Positions 7,716-8,077 of a stretch of 8,077 nt of DNA are shown here, in pieces. The first letter of the stretch is position 1; the number at the start of each line of letters is the position of its first letter. A model generated the notes under the pieces. It saw only the letters and a list, made by a program, of their open reading frames with translations, was not told the origin of the DNA and ran no database searches. Source of the DNA: Muribaculaceae bacterium (lineage in GTDB: Bacteria; Bacteroidota; Bacteroidia; Bacteroidales; Muribaculaceae); the NCBI GenBank assembly GCA_009775535.1, contig VSPW01000084.1, positions 1 to 8,077 on the forward strand. The letters are read 5' to 3'. Both the position numbers and the translations under genes were made by a program.

Positions 7716-8077
7716 TCCGTGTTTTATCACTTATATTGTGCATGTCTGTATGGGTCGTTTCTATGTCGACCGAACAGATTTATGATGAACCGCTAATACT
7801 TGATAAAGGTGAATGTGTATATGATACCGTTCCTGCCAACCTTGAATATTTCAAACTACACTATCGGGTACGTGTACCCTCCAATAGGGAGCGTGCGGGG
7901 CATTCGCCTGTCAAATGGCGTGTAGTGTGGAATAAGACCTCTGACCGTGATTACTATTCAATAGATATCAGTTGGGGTAACACTGCATTTGGGGATTTTA
8001 CTGATGAACGTTATCTACAAGCCGATGTATACAGGATGGTAGACGGCCATAGGGAAAATATAGAGACACGTAGATTG
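7712..8077 (+). CDS. Secreted protein of unknown function, 3' partial
   Basis: A frame of 122 codons that starts at ATG 7712, overlaps the miaA stop by 4 bp (ATGA) and is open to the right edge. The first ~19 residues (MIRVLSLILCMSVWVVSMS) form a typical Sec signal peptide with a likely cut after SMS or nearby; Cys10 is in the hydrophobic core and is not a lipobox. The mature part looks beta-rich, with alternating hydrophobic and charged residues and several tryptophans (KWRVVW, DISWGNTAFGDF). It may be a jelly-roll or similar domain of a periplasmic or surface protein, but no motif is diagnostic. The ATGA overlap, the signal peptide and the long open frame make it a real gene. The missing C-terminus prevents assignment. 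Confidence 0.75.
   Translation, partial: MIRVLSLILCMSVWVVSMSTEQIYDEPLILDKGECVYDTVPANLEYFKLHYRVRVPSNRERAGHSPVKWRVVWNKTSDRDYYSIDISWGNTAFGDFTDERYLQADVYRMVDGHRENIETRRL

Overview
The window looks like chromosomal DNA of a gut-type Bacteroidales bacterium (Bacteroides, Prevotella or Muribaculaceae relatives; I cannot narrow it further). The reasons are a PEP-synthase-like ATP-grasp protein with the architecture typical of that order, a periplasmic S9B dipeptidyl peptidase IV, a MiaA of the 'GTGKD / GLEYK' type, AT-rich gaps and no clear Shine-Dalgarno sequences upstream of the starts. I see no mobile elements, tRNA or rRNA genes, CRISPR arrays or prophage genes.

Layout: six genes, all on the + strand and tightly packed (gaps of 47, 27, 44 and 18 bp, then a 4-bp overlap), which suggests one or two transcription units. 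In order they are: (1) the C-terminal ~590 residues of a PEP/pyruvate-binding-domain protein, cut by the left edge; (2) a 454-residue cytoplasmic coiled-coil protein of unknown function that ends in QLSLW; (3) a complete dipeptidyl peptidase IV with signal peptide and intact catalytic triad; (4) a 441-residue protein with six predicted membrane segments and a ~215-residue soluble tail I do not recognise; (5) the tRNA A37 dimethylallyltransferase MiaA; (6) the first 122 residues of a secreted protein of unknown function, cut by the right edge. No gap between genes exceeds 50 bp.

The genes do not form an obvious single pathway. DPP IV (periplasmic peptide trimming) and MiaA (tRNA modification) are clear housekeeping or nutritional functions. 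Genes 1 and 2 may belong together functionally. The most interesting points are the possible sliding-clamp-binding tail on the coiled-coil protein, the absence of a phosphohistidine domain in the visible part of the PEP-synthase-like protein, the unassigned membrane protein between dpp4 and miaA, and a short perfect hairpin just after the dpp4 stop. I did not find convincing evidence of a new multi-gene defence or mobile system.
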